A DNA stretch of 64,000 bases, from NCBI RefSeq assembly GCF_018398335.1, contig NZ_JAHBRX010000002.1, positions 1,856,237 through 1,920,236 of the forward strand, read 5' to 3'. Below the pieces are notes generated by a model. That model worked only from the letters and a program-made list of their open reading frames with translations. It was not told the origin of the DNA and searched no databases. Position numbers and translations under genes: made by a program. The stretch is from Chelatococcus sp. HY11. Lineage in GTDB: Bacteria; Pseudomonadota; Alphaproteobacteria; Rhizobiales; Beijerinckiaceae. Of the stretch, positions 26,960-34,254 are shown in pieces (the stretch's first letter is position 1; every line of letters starts with the position of its first letter).

Positions 26960-27973
26960 ATGAAGGCATTCTACATCAAGGAACACGGCGGCCCCGAGGC
27001 CTGCGTGTATGATGCGCATTACCCGGATCCCGTCGTCCAGCCCGGCGGCGTCGTGCTGCGCGTGCGCGCCTCGACGCTGAACTACCACGACATCTTCACC
27101 CGTCGCGGCATGCCCGGCATCACGCTTCACCTGCCGGTCGTGCCCGGCCTCGATGTGGCCGGCGAGATCGTTGAGGTCGGCGCCGGGGTCGAGGGCTGGA
27201 AGGTGGGGGATCGTGTGGTCATCGACCCGATCAACCGCCTCAGCCGCGGTGTGGTGGGCGAGACGACGGACGGTGGCCTCGCGGAATACTGCGCCGTGCC
27301 CGCGCATCAGCTCATCCGCATTCCGGACAATGTGGATTTTGATACCGCCGCCGTGATGCCGACCGCTTATGCGACGGCGCTGCGCATGATGTACACCAAC
27401 GGCGACGTCAAGGCCGGCGAGAAGGTCGGTATTCTCGGCGCGAGCGGCGGGGTCGGCGTGTGCTGCGTGCAGCTTGCCAAGCTCGCGGGCTGCGAGGTGG
27501 TGGCCTTCGCCTCCTCCGCGGACAAGCTGGCGCGTCTCAAGGATCTCGGCGCCGACCACGTCATCAACTACCACGAGACGGATTTTCTGGAAGAAGTCCA
27601 CAAAATCTATGGCAAGCCGAGCCGGCGCGGGCCGCGCGCCACCAATGGCCTTGATGTCATCGTGAACTATACCGGTGGCGATACATGGGTGAAATCCCTG
27701 CAGACGCTGCGCGTGGGAGGGAGGCTGCTTACCTGCGGCGCCACCGCCGGCTTCGATCCCAAGGAAGACATCCGCTATATCTGGGTGTTCGAGCTCAAGG
27801 TGCTCGGCTCGAATGCCTATATGAAGGAAGACATCGAGGGCTGCCTCGAGCTCGCCAGCGAGGGCAAGCTGAAGGCCTTGATTGATGAGACCTTCACGCT
27901 CGAAAACGCGGCTGAGGCCTTCGAGCGCGTCGAGAACCGGCGTGTCCTCGGCAAAGTGTTGATCCGCCCATGA
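26960..27973 (+). CDS. Zinc-type alcohol dehydrogenase-like protein (MDR family)
   Basis: A 337-residue medium-chain dehydrogenase/reductase. LNYHDIFTRRG (about 35-45) is in the place of the zinc-binding loop in QOR-like members, PGLDVAGEIVEVG marks the hinge, and LGASGGVGVCCVQLA (about 157-171) is the nucleotide-binding loop. The lack of obvious structural zinc cysteines suggests a quinone/enoyl reductase rather than an alcohol dehydrogenase. Its stop overlaps the ATG of the thioesterase gene (ATGA), so the two are translationally coupled and probably act on the same CoA or carbonyl intermediate. Confidence 0.78.
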   Translation: MKAFYIKEHGGPEACVYDAHYPDPVVQPGGVVLRVRASTLNYHDIFTRRGMPGITLHLPVVPGLDVAGEIVEVGAGVEGWKVGDRVVIDPINRLSRGVVGETTDGGLAEYCAVPAHQLIRIPDNVDFDTAAVMPTAYATALRMMYTNGDVKAGEKVGILGASGGVGVCCVQLAKLAGCEVVAFASSADKLARLKDLGADHVINYHETDFLEEVHKIYGKPSRRGPRATNGLDVIVNYTGGDTWVKSLQTLRVGGRLLTCGATAGFDPKEDIRYIWVFELKVLGSNAYMKEDIEGCLELASEGKLKALIDETFTLENAAEAFERVENRRVLGKVLIRP

Positions 27974-28461
27974 CGGTTGATCTGCCCAACACAGCCAGAG
28001 AAAGCAACGAGCCGGTCAAGCCGCTCGCGCCTGCCGGGGTGTCGGGCTGGCTGGCCCGATCGCCCTTCATCGCCTTTCTCGGCCTCGAACTGCATGAGAT
28101 GGACGCGGCTGCCGGCACCCTGACGCTCAGGATGGCGCTGAAGCCGGAATTCGAGCGCTCTGCTGGACACACCGGGCGCTGGCACGGCGGTGTCGTTTCG
28201 GCGATGATCGACACGGCGGGCGACGTGGCGCTCATCATGCTGCATGGGGCCGCGCCGCCGACCATTAATTTCCGCGTCGATTATCTCCGCCCCATCGTCG
28301 GCGAGGCGTTGACGGCGCGGGCGACGATCCGCAAGAGCGGGCGGAGCATAGCCTTCGTCGACATCGACGTATTCGGGCCCGATGGCGCCCTCGTCGCCAT
28401 CGGACGCGCGAACTATGCCATGAGCGGCTTGCCCCGCCCCGCCACGGAGATGGCTTCATGA
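27970..28461 (+). CDS. PaaI family hotdog thioesterase
   Basis: A 163-residue hotdog-fold protein. WHGGVVSAMIDTAGD (about 63-78) is the active-site segment of PaaI/YbgC-type thioesterases, which split acyl-CoA, often aromatic or medium-chain. It overlaps the preceding dehydrogenase and the following ATPase gene (each ATGA), showing a tightly packed operon. A role in recycling CoA from the ligase product is reasonable; the acyl group is unknown. Confidence 0.8.
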   Translation: MTVDLPNTARESNEPVKPLAPAGVSGWLARSPFIAFLGLELHEMDAAAGTLTLRMALKPEFERSAGHTGRWHGGVVSAMIDTAGDVALIMLHGAAPPTINFRVDYLRPIVGEALTARATIRKSGRSIAFVDIDVFGPDGALVAIGRANYAMSGLPRPATEMAS

Positions 28462-29234
28462 CTGCTGGACAGCAATCCATTGTCGGCAAGAACCTGAACC
28501 TGACCTACAAGGGCCACGGCAGCGGGCCGGTAACGGCGCTGGAGGACGTTTCCTTCACCATCGAGAACGGCCAGTTCATCTCGCTGATAGGCCCTTCCGG
28601 TTGCGGCAAGACCACGCTCCTGAAGATCTTCGGGGATCTGCTCGCACCGACATCCGGCACGCTGACCATCGACGGCGAGCCACCCGCGAAGCTGCGGCGC
28701 GGCCGCCTCGTCGGGCAGATGTTCCAGGACGCGACGCTCCTGCCGTGGAAGACCATCGGCGAGAACATCGCGTTGCTCGGGGATATCGCGGGAAGGCCCG
28801 TCTCGCGCCAGGAGGTCAAGGACCTCGCCGAGATGGTGGGCATCGGCGGCTTTATCGACAACTATCCGCATGAACTCTCCGGTGGCATGCGCCAGCGCGC
28901 GGCGCTCGCCCGTGCCTACGCCCTGAAGCCGAAGATCCTGCTGATGGACGAGCCGTTCGGCGCGCTGGACGAACTCACCCGCGAGCGCATGAATGACGAG
29001 CTCGTGCGCATCTGGTCGAAGAACCGCCTCACGGTGATCTTCGTGACGCATTCCATCGCCGAGGCGGTCTATCTATCCGACCGGGTGTTCGTGATGGCGC
29101 CCCGGCCGGGACGTGTCGTCGCCGACATCGCCATCGACATGCCGCGCGACAGGCGGGCGGCGGAACGTTTCGGGCCGGAACTGACCCGCGCGACCGAGAC
29201 GATCCATCACCACCTCGTCAGCAACATGCGCTAG
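28458..29234 (+). CDS. ABC importer ATP-binding protein (SsuB/TauB-like)
   Basis: A 258-residue ABC ATPase with all motifs: GPSGCGKTT (Walker A, about 44-52), LSGGMRQR (signature) and ILLMDEPFGALD (Walker B), then the switch histidine in VTHSIAEA. This sequence type powers NitT/TauT/SsuABC importers. The permease follows after 14 bases, and the binding protein at 23095 belongs to the same family, so the cluster holds one full importer, with its binding-protein gene set apart by the enzyme genes. Confidence 0.88.
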   Translation: MTAGQQSIVGKNLNLTYKGHGSGPVTALEDVSFTIENGQFISLIGPSGCGKTTLLKIFGDLLAPTSGTLTIDGEPPAKLRRGRLVGQMFQDATLLPWKTIGENIALLGDIAGRPVSRQEVKDLAEMVGIGGFIDNYPHELSGGMRQRAALARAYALKPKILLMDEPFGALDELTRERMNDELVRIWSKNRLTVIFVTHSIAEAVYLSDRVFVMAPRPGRVVADIAIDMPRDRRAAERFGPELTRATETIHHHLVSNMR

Positions 29235-29248
29235 TTGGGAGCAAGCAC

Positions 29249-30001
29249 ATGGACCGGTTTAACCGCTTCCTGCCCGGAATAACGATCATCGCGATCCTCG
29301 CCTTCTGGGAATGGGCGAGCATCGCCTGGGGCATCAAGGAGTTCATCCTGCCCGCTCCCTCGGTGATCGTGCGCGCCGCCATCGAAAACTGGCGTGAGCT
29401 GGTCGACAACATGTGGACTACGCTCGGCGTGCTCGCGGCCGGCTATGCCGTGGGCGTTATCTTCGGTGTCGGCCTCGCGATCCTCATGATGCTATTGCCG
29501 CCGGTGCGCAGCGCGCTCTATCCGCTGATCGTCGCCTCGCAGACGATCCCGAAGATCGCCATCGCGCCCTTGCTGATCCTGTGGTTTGGCGTCGGCGTCG
29601 AGCCGAAGATCTTCATCATCGCGCTGCTCGCGTTCTTTCCCGTTCTCATCAATACGGTCACGGGGCTCGAGGGCACGGACAAGGGGCATCTTGAACTGAT
29701 GCATTCGGTCGATGCGCGCTTCTGGCAGGTCTACCGTCACGTGCGCCTGCCTTCGGCCGTGCCGCATATCTTCGCCGGGCTGAAGCTCGCCCTGACCGTC
29801 AGCGTGATCGGCGCTGTGGTCGGCGAATGGGTCGTGGGCAATCGCGGGCTCGGTTATCTCCTGCTCGCCTACAATGCCTCGCTGTCGACCGCGAAGCTCT
29901 TCGCGGCGCTCGCCCTGATCGTCGCGATCAGCGCGATCCTGTTCTACCTCATCACGCGGCTGGAGAAGGCCTTATCCTGGCGCGCGCGCCTGATGAAGTG
30001 A
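29249..30001 (+). CDS. ABC importer permease (SsuC/TauC-like)
   Basis: A 250-residue permease with about six membrane segments. The EAA loop that docks with the ATPase is visible as MHSVDARFWQVYRHVRLPSA-like text (about 149-168). The ATG at 29249 follows GGGAG. It probably forms a homodimer with the ATPase dimer, as SsuC and TauC do. The lyase gene begins 62 bases downstream and may be the last gene of the operon. Confidence 0.87.
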   Translation: MDRFNRFLPGITIIAILAFWEWASIAWGIKEFILPAPSVIVRAAIENWRELVDNMWTTLGVLAAGYAVGVIFGVGLAILMMLLPPVRSALYPLIVASQTIPKIAIAPLLILWFGVGVEPKIFIIALLAFFPVLINTVTGLEGTDKGHLELMHSVDARFWQVYRHVRLPSAVPHIFAGLKLALTVSVIGAVVGEWVVGNRGLGYLLLAYNASLSTAKLFAALALIVAISAILFYLITRLEKALSWRARLMK

Positions 30002-30063
30002 GCGCGGCCCTTACCCGCGCCTGACATCTCAATTGTTGCGACCGTTTCTGCGGAGAGTTCATC

Positions 30064-31566
30064 ATGAGCAAGACGACGGACTATCGCGGTTTCCGTACCG
30101 CAGGAGCCCGGTTGACCGAGGAGCCGCTCGCCCATCTCGATTTCCACCGCTCGAGCCTTCTGGGTGAATCCGTCCACGCCATCCACGCCTTCGACAAGGC
30201 CCACGCCCTGATGTTGAGCGAGGAAGGCATCGTGCCGCGCGCAACCGGCGTCGCGATGCTGAAGGCCTTCCGCCAGATGGAAGGGGAGGGCGTCGAGAAG
30301 GCCCGCGCCGAGGCCGATGGCGGCATGCATTCGGGCGAGCATTATCTCACCAAGACACTCGGCGAGGACATTGGCGGCCGGCTGCATCTCGGCCGCAGCT
30401 CCGGGGATCTCATCGAAGTGGCGCGCCGCATCACCTTCCGCAGCCACGTCCAGCGTATGCTCGCCGCACTCACCGGGCTGCGCGGCACGTTGCTCGCGCT
30501 GGCCCGCGAGCATCGCCAGACCGTGATGCCGGGCTACACGCACGGCCAGCACGCCCAGCCGACGACTTTCGCGCATTGGCTGACGATGTTCGAGGAGGTC
30601 TTCGCCCGCGACACGCAGCGGCTCCTTTCGTTCTACGGCCGGGTTAACCGCTCGCCGGCGGGCGCGGCGATCATGACCGGCAGCGATTTTCCGCTCAATC
30701 GCCACCGTATCTCGGATCTTCTGGGCTTCGACGCGCCGCTGTCGCATACGATGGACGCCATCCTCAGCCACGATCTGGAGATGGATTATGCCGGTGTGCT
30801 CGCCGTGTTGGCGCAGAACATCGGGCGGCTGGCGGACGACCTCTTCCTCTGGTCGACCATCGAATTCGCGATGGTGGAATTGCCGGACCGCTATTGCGGC
30901 ACGAGCAGCATCATGCCGCAGAAGAAGAACCCCGACGGGCTCGAGGACATCAAGGGCGTCGCCGCCCAGTCGCTGGGCATCGTCGCGACCGTGATGATGG
31001 CGGAGAAGGGGCCGACGGGCTTCCCCATCATGGAGCGGCGCAACAGCCAGGCCATTCTGTGGGACCTCGGCCGTGGCCTCGGCGTGCGGCTGGAGACGCT
31101 CGGCCCGTTGATGCGCGACCTCAAGGTGCGGGTGGAGCGTATGCGGGCGCTTGCCGGCGCCAACTGGGCGCAGGTCACGGATCTCGCCTCGGCGCTGGTG
31201 CGCGAGCGGGCGATCGACTGGCGCACCTCACATCAGATTGTCAGCGTCTTCGTGCGCCAGAACATCGAGGCGGGTATCACGCCCGACAAGGCGACATCAA
31301 CGTCCCTCGACAAGGCAGCCGAGACGCTCGGAATCGATGCGCCAGGGCTTCCTGATGCCGTTTTCGCTGATGCCATGGACCCGGCCGCCTTCGTGCGTCG
31401 CCGCGGCATCTACGGCGGGCCGGCGCCCGAGGCCATCCTACGCGAGATCGGCGCGGCCGAGACGCGACTTGAAGCGGACGCGAAGGCCGTCTCCGCGCTC
31501 GGCGAGCAGTCGGACAAAGCCCATGAGGCTCTGGAAGAGGCGATCTCGGCTCACCTTGCGGGCTGA
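30064..31566 (+). CDS. Argininosuccinate-lyase-like enzyme with altered signature
   Basis: A 500-residue member of the fumarase/aspartase superfamily closest to argininosuccinate lyase. The third conserved region is intact (GTSSIMPQKKNPD, about 279-291) and YTHGQHAQPTTF marks the second. But where ArgH has HTGRSRNDQ this protein reads HLGRSSGDL (about 112-120), so the Arg-Asn pair that binds the fumarate half is missing. It also lies in a catabolic cluster, not with arginine biosynthesis genes. It is therefore more likely a C-N lyase for another aminosuccinate-type compound (EDDS lyase is a known relative of this kind) than ArgH; this is inference. Confidence 0.72.
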   Translation: MSKTTDYRGFRTAGARLTEEPLAHLDFHRSSLLGESVHAIHAFDKAHALMLSEEGIVPRATGVAMLKAFRQMEGEGVEKARAEADGGMHSGEHYLTKTLGEDIGGRLHLGRSSGDLIEVARRITFRSHVQRMLAALTGLRGTLLALAREHRQTVMPGYTHGQHAQPTTFAHWLTMFEEVFARDTQRLLSFYGRVNRSPAGAAIMTGSDFPLNRHRISDLLGFDAPLSHTMDAILSHDLEMDYAGVLAVLAQNIGRLADDLFLWSTIEFAMVELPDRYCGTSSIMPQKKNPDGLEDIKGVAAQSLGIVATVMMAEKGPTGFPIMERRNSQAILWDLGRGLGVRLETLGPLMRDLKVRVERMRALAGANWAQVTDLASALVRERAIDWRTSHQIVSVFVRQNIEAGITPDKATSTSLDKAAETLGIDAPGLPDAVFADAMDPAAFVRRRGIYGGPAPEAILREIGAAETRLEADAKAVSALGEQSDKAHEALEEAISAHLAG

Positions 31567-31658
31567 GCAGGCTGAAGGCGTGTTAGGCGCCTGGTGAGGC
31601 CGAGCCATCAAGTCAGTTGCGGCGCGGAAGCTACGTTGTTGCCATCCGCCGTCCTGAT

Positions 31659-31678
31659 CCCTCCCCGCTCGGGGAGGG
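31659..31678. repeat. Intergenic hairpin repeat, copy 1
   Basis: CCCTCCCC (31659-31666) and GGGGAGGG (31671-31678) form a perfect stem with loop GCTC. The flank TGATCCCTC recurs in two other gaps (41111-41134 and 51488-51512), suggesting a dispersed repeat family. Confidence 0.5.
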
Positions 31679-31895
31679 CTCTCGTATATTGGCGAGCGTT
31701 GATGAGTTAGTCGTCCTTCCCCATGCGCATCGCTTGAAACGCCTGCATACAGGCGTCTTTGGGGCGTCGATGCGCGTAATGAGATGGAGCGCGCAACGGC
31801 CGACGATCGCAAGGTTGGCTGCGCATGGTCGCAGCGGGATCTAAGCGTGTCCTCGCCCACGAACACATCCAGCCGAGGCCCCTTGGGATAACCAG

Positions 31896-31924
31896 CCCTG
31901 CCCATTAATTGAGGCGGGGTTTTT
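31896..31924 (+). terminator. Strong intrinsic terminator
   Basis: CCCTGCC (31896-31902) pairs with GGCGGGG (31913-31919), with one U-G pair, a 10-base loop and TTTTT directly after. It insulates the kdp operon from upstream transcription. No protein gene ends near it; the nearest plus-strand stop is at 31566. Confidence 0.75.
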
Positions 31925-31943
31925 CATGTTCAGTCCGCCTGTT

Positions 31944-31970
31944 TCTTTATGAGATTTTTATATCCGCGCC
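31944..31970 (+). promoter_or_regulatory. Possible KdpE operator in the kdp promoter region
   Basis: The T-rich TTTATGAGATTTTTATAT followed by CCGCGCCC resembles the T-rich operator with adjoining C/G-rich stretch upstream of the Escherichia coli kdp promoter, as I recall it. It lies about 100 bases before the first small gene of the operon. KdpE control is expected from the operon's own kdpDE. Confidence 0.38.
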
Positions 31971-32069
31971 CTTCCGGCGCTCTCGAACCTTTATGACCTT
32001 CAGTGCCATATATCCGGCAATGCCGCTGCCATGCCGATGGCCACGGCCGCTGGGCGTGGAGGCCTTGAT

Positions 32070-32150
32070 ATGGATGTTATTTTCATTGGAATATCGGCAT
32101 TTTTCTTCCTGCTTGCGCATTCCTATACTTGGATATGCGACGCACTCTAG
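32070..32150 (+). CDS. 26-aa membrane peptide at the start of the kdp operon
   Basis: A 26-residue, strongly hydrophobic peptide beginning MDVIFIGISAFFFLLA and ending with WICDAL. GGAGG lies at 32058-32062, seven bases before the ATG, which supports translation. Short peptides that start with MDV-[IL]-FIG and have a single membrane segment precede kdpF in many proteobacterial kdp operons; they are usually left unannotated. It probably sits in the inner membrane with the Kdp complex. Function unknown. Confidence 0.62.
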   Translation: MDVIFIGISAFFFLLAHSYTWICDAL

Positions 32151-32162
32151 CGAGTATGCGAC

Positions 32163-32252
32163 ATGCTGCTTGAATACACCTTGGGCGGTGCAGTCGCCCT
32201 CTTTCTCACTGTCTATCTGACTTACGCTCTCGTTCGCCCCGAGCGATTTTGA
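32163..32252 (+). CDS. kdpF: K+-transporting ATPase subunit KdpF
   Basis: A 29-residue membrane peptide with a single hydrophobic helix and the typical ending [10 protein letters not shown]. KdpF is a small accessory subunit that stabilises the KdpABC complex in the inner membrane. It lies 12 bases after the 26-aa peptide gene, and kdpA starts 145 bases downstream, a wider gap than usual for kdpF-kdpA, filled by an inverted repeat and a run of ten G. Confidence 0.8.
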   Translation: MLLEYTLGGAVALFLTVYLTYALVRPERF

Positions 32253-32319
32253 CGCCAAGCTGATCCGGCGCCCGCGCCCTTCCCGTGATCACCCTTGCCA
32301 TCGCATGGCGTGGCTCGCG

Positions 32320-32345
32320 GAAGCTCGCGCTTCGCGGGGGGGGGG
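32320..32345. repeat. Hairpin and G10 tract before kdpA
   Basis: GAAGC (32320-32324) and GCTTC (32329-32333) flank TCGC, followed at 32336-32345 by ten consecutive G. The G-run is prone to slippage and lies in the leader just before kdpA; an insertion or deletion would not change any protein here. Confidence 0.6.
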
Positions 32346-32397
32346 ATCCGGACGTCGCGGGCTGAGCGCGAAGACCAACCAAGCGAAAGCAATGATC

Positions 32398-34101
32398 ATG
32401 ACCCTTAACGGGTGGATACAAATCGCCGTCTACTGCGGGATTATCATTCTCCTGGTCAAACCGCTCGGCAACTATTTGACGCGCGTGTTCAACGGTGAGC
32501 GCACCTGGTTGAGCGTGGCATTCGGCCCCCTTGAGCGCGGCCTCTACCGCTTGGCCGGCACAAGTGATCAGGACGAACACCATTGGACGACCTACACGGC
32601 TGCACTTTTGTTTTTCAATGCGGCCGGATTGATCGTCCTCTACATCGTCCAGCGCCTGCAGGATATCCTGCCGTTCAACCCGGCTGGAATGGCCGCCATT
32701 GCGCCGGATCTCGCGTTCAACACCGCGGTAAGCTTCGTCACCAACACCAACTGGCAGTCCTATGGTGGCGAGACCACCATGTCCTATCTGACGCAGATGG
32801 TGGGCTTGAATGTGCAGAATTTCGTGTCCGCAGCGACAGGCATCGCCATCTCCATCGCGCTGATACGGGCGTTCTCGAGAAAATCCGCAAGAACTCTCGG
32901 AAATTTCTGGGTCGACCTGACGCGTTCCATTCTCTATGTCCTGCTGCCGATCTGCGTGGTGGGTACACTCGTTCTGGTATGGCAGGGCATACCGCAAAAC
33001 CTGTCGCCTTATACGGTCGCGACGACGCTGGAAGGCGCGCAGCAGACGATCGCGCAGGGTCCCGTCGCCTCGCAGATGATGATCAAGCATCTCGGCACCA
33101 ACGGCGGCGGCTTCTTCAACGTCAATGCGGCCCATCCCTTCGAGAATCCGACCGCGCTGACCAACCTCATCCATATGGTCGCGATCTTCGCGATCGGCGC
33201 CGCGCTTACCAATGTGTTCGGCCGCATGGTCGGCGATCAGCGGCAGGGCTGGGCGATCCTCGCCGTGATGGGCGTGCTGTTCATCGTCGGCGTCGCGGTC
33301 TGCTACTGGGCGGAGGCCGCCGGCAATCCCATCGTCCATGCCCTCGGCATCGACGGCGGCAACATGGAAGGCAAGGAGGTTCGCTTCGGCATCGCCCTGT
33401 CGGCGCTGTTCGCGGTGATCACCACCGCCGCGTCCTGCGGCGCGGTCATCGCCATGCATGACAGCTTCATGGCTCTCGGCGGCATGGTGCCCCTCGTCAA
33501 TATGATGCTGGGTGAGATCATCGTCGGCGGCGTCGGCGCCGGCCTCTACGGCATCATGCTGTTCGTGATCGTGGCGATCTTCGTGGCCGGTCTCATGGTC
33601 GGCCGCACGCCGGAATATCTCGGCAAGAAGATCGAGGCGAAAGAGATCAAGATGGCCATGCTCGCCCTGCTCATCCTGCCACTTCTCATGCTGGGCTTCA
33701 CGGCAATCGCGACCGTGCTTCCGGCGGGCCTCGCCGGCATCGCCAATCCCGGCCCGCACGGCTTCTCGGAGATCCTCTATGCCTATGTGTCGGCGGCCGC
33801 GAACAACGGTTCCGCCTTTGGCGGCCTCACCGCCAACACGCCCTGGTACACGGTCAGCCTCGGCATCGCGATGTTGTTCGGGCGCTTCTTCATGATCGTG
33901 CCGGTGATGGCCATGGCCGGATCGCTCGTCGCCAAGAAGGCAGCCCCCGCCTCGGCCGGGACATTTCCGACCCACGGCCCGCTCTTCGTCGGCCTCTTGC
34001 TCGGCGTCATCGTCATCATGGGCGGCCTGGAATTCTTCCCGGCGCTGGCGCTGGGGCCGATCGTCGAACATCTGGCCGTGCTCGGAGGACAGGTTTTCTG
34101 A
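32398..34101 (+). CDS. kdpA: Potassium-transporting ATPase subunit KdpA
   Basis: The potassium-binding channel-like subunit of the high-affinity KdpFABC pump; 567 residues with about ten membrane segments. The start [15 protein letters not shown] and the selectivity loops are typical, including [24 protein letters not shown] text (about 231-250) and TSCGAV-like loop. ATG at 32398 matches the length of other KdpA proteins; in-frame starts upstream (32305, 32392) would add a Gly/Arg-rich leader. The stop codon overlaps the ATG of a 37-aa peptide gene. Confidence 0.95.
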   Translation: MTLNGWIQIAVYCGIIILLVKPLGNYLTRVFNGERTWLSVAFGPLERGLYRLAGTSDQDEHHWTTYTAALLFFNAAGLIVLYIVQRLQDILPFNPAGMAAIAPDLAFNTAVSFVTNTNWQSYGGETTMSYLTQMVGLNVQNFVSAATGIAISIALIRAFSRKSARTLGNFWVDLTRSILYVLLPICVVGTLVLVWQGIPQNLSPYTVATTLEGAQQTIAQGPVASQMMIKHLGTNGGGFFNVNAAHPFENPTALTNLIHMVAIFAIGAALTNVFGRMVGDQRQGWAILAVMGVLFIVGVAVCYWAEAAGNPIVHALGIDGGNMEGKEVRFGIALSALFAVITTAASCGAVIAMHDSFMALGGMVPLVNMMLGEIIVGGVGAGLYGIMLFVIVAIFVAGLMVGRTPEYLGKKIEAKEIKMAMLALLILPLLMLGFTAIATVLPAGLAGIANPGPHGFSEILYAYVSAAANNGSAFGGLTANTPWYTVSLGIAMLFGRFFMIVPVMAMAGSLVAKKAAPASAGTFPTHGPLFVGLLLGVIVIMGGLEFFPALALGPIVEHLAVLGGQVF

Positions 34102-34214
34102 TGACAGCCACTCACCATCCGCGCGCCTCGAGCATCATCCTGGCGATGATGCTCGTCACCCTCGCGATCGCGTTACTCCTCACGACCTTCGCTACCCTTT
34201 TGGCCGCTGTCTGA
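34101..34214 (+). CDS. 37-aa membrane peptide between kdpA and kdpB
   Basis: A small gene whose ATG overlaps the kdpA stop codon by one base (TGATG), so it should be translated with kdpA. The 37-residue product has a short basic start ([11 protein letters not shown]) and a single hydrophobic helix (about 12-36). kdpA and kdpB are usually adjacent, so a gene here is unusual. It is not KdpF, which is already present at 32163. It might be a second small subunit of the pump, or a chance frame; the overlap and hydrophobic character favour a real peptide. Confidence 0.5.
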   Translation: MTATHHPRASSIILAMMLVTLAIALLLTTFATLLAAV

Positions 34215-34254
34215 TCCGCGCCGCCAAGCGCCGGACCATTCGCTGGAGCCTCAT

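Larger units (their letters stand above)
31567..32069. other. Intergenic region before kdp (503 bp)
   Basis: No convincing protein gene is seen. It holds a perfect hairpin (31659-31678), a second perfect 7-bp stem (31739-31756: ACGCCTG, loop CATA, CAGGCGT), a strong intrinsic terminator (31896-31924), and an AT-rich stretch with a possible KdpE site (31944-31970). The terminator lies 330 bases after the lyase stop, so the lyase mRNA has a long 3' tail or a separate small RNA ends there. Confidence 0.6.

Noticed and set aside
30064..31566. Biosynthetic argH
   Set aside because: The HTGRSRNDQ signature is altered and no arginine biosynthesis genes are nearby, so the ArgH name was not given.
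31617..32220. Two short plus-strand frames in the gap before kdp (31617-31844 and 31909-32220)
   Set aside because: They cross hairpins and the terminator and have no family features; the second overlaps the real 26-aa and KdpF genes in another frame.
32305..32397. Longer KdpA start at 32305
   Set aside because: It would add a Gly/Arg-rich leader spanning the G10 tract and hairpin; KdpA length matches the ATG at 32398.
32206..34071. 621-residue open frame on the minus strand opposite kdpA
   Set aside because: It mirrors a clear KdpA gene, has histidine/arginine/glutamate-rich low-complexity text and no family motif; such shadows are common in GC-rich DNA.
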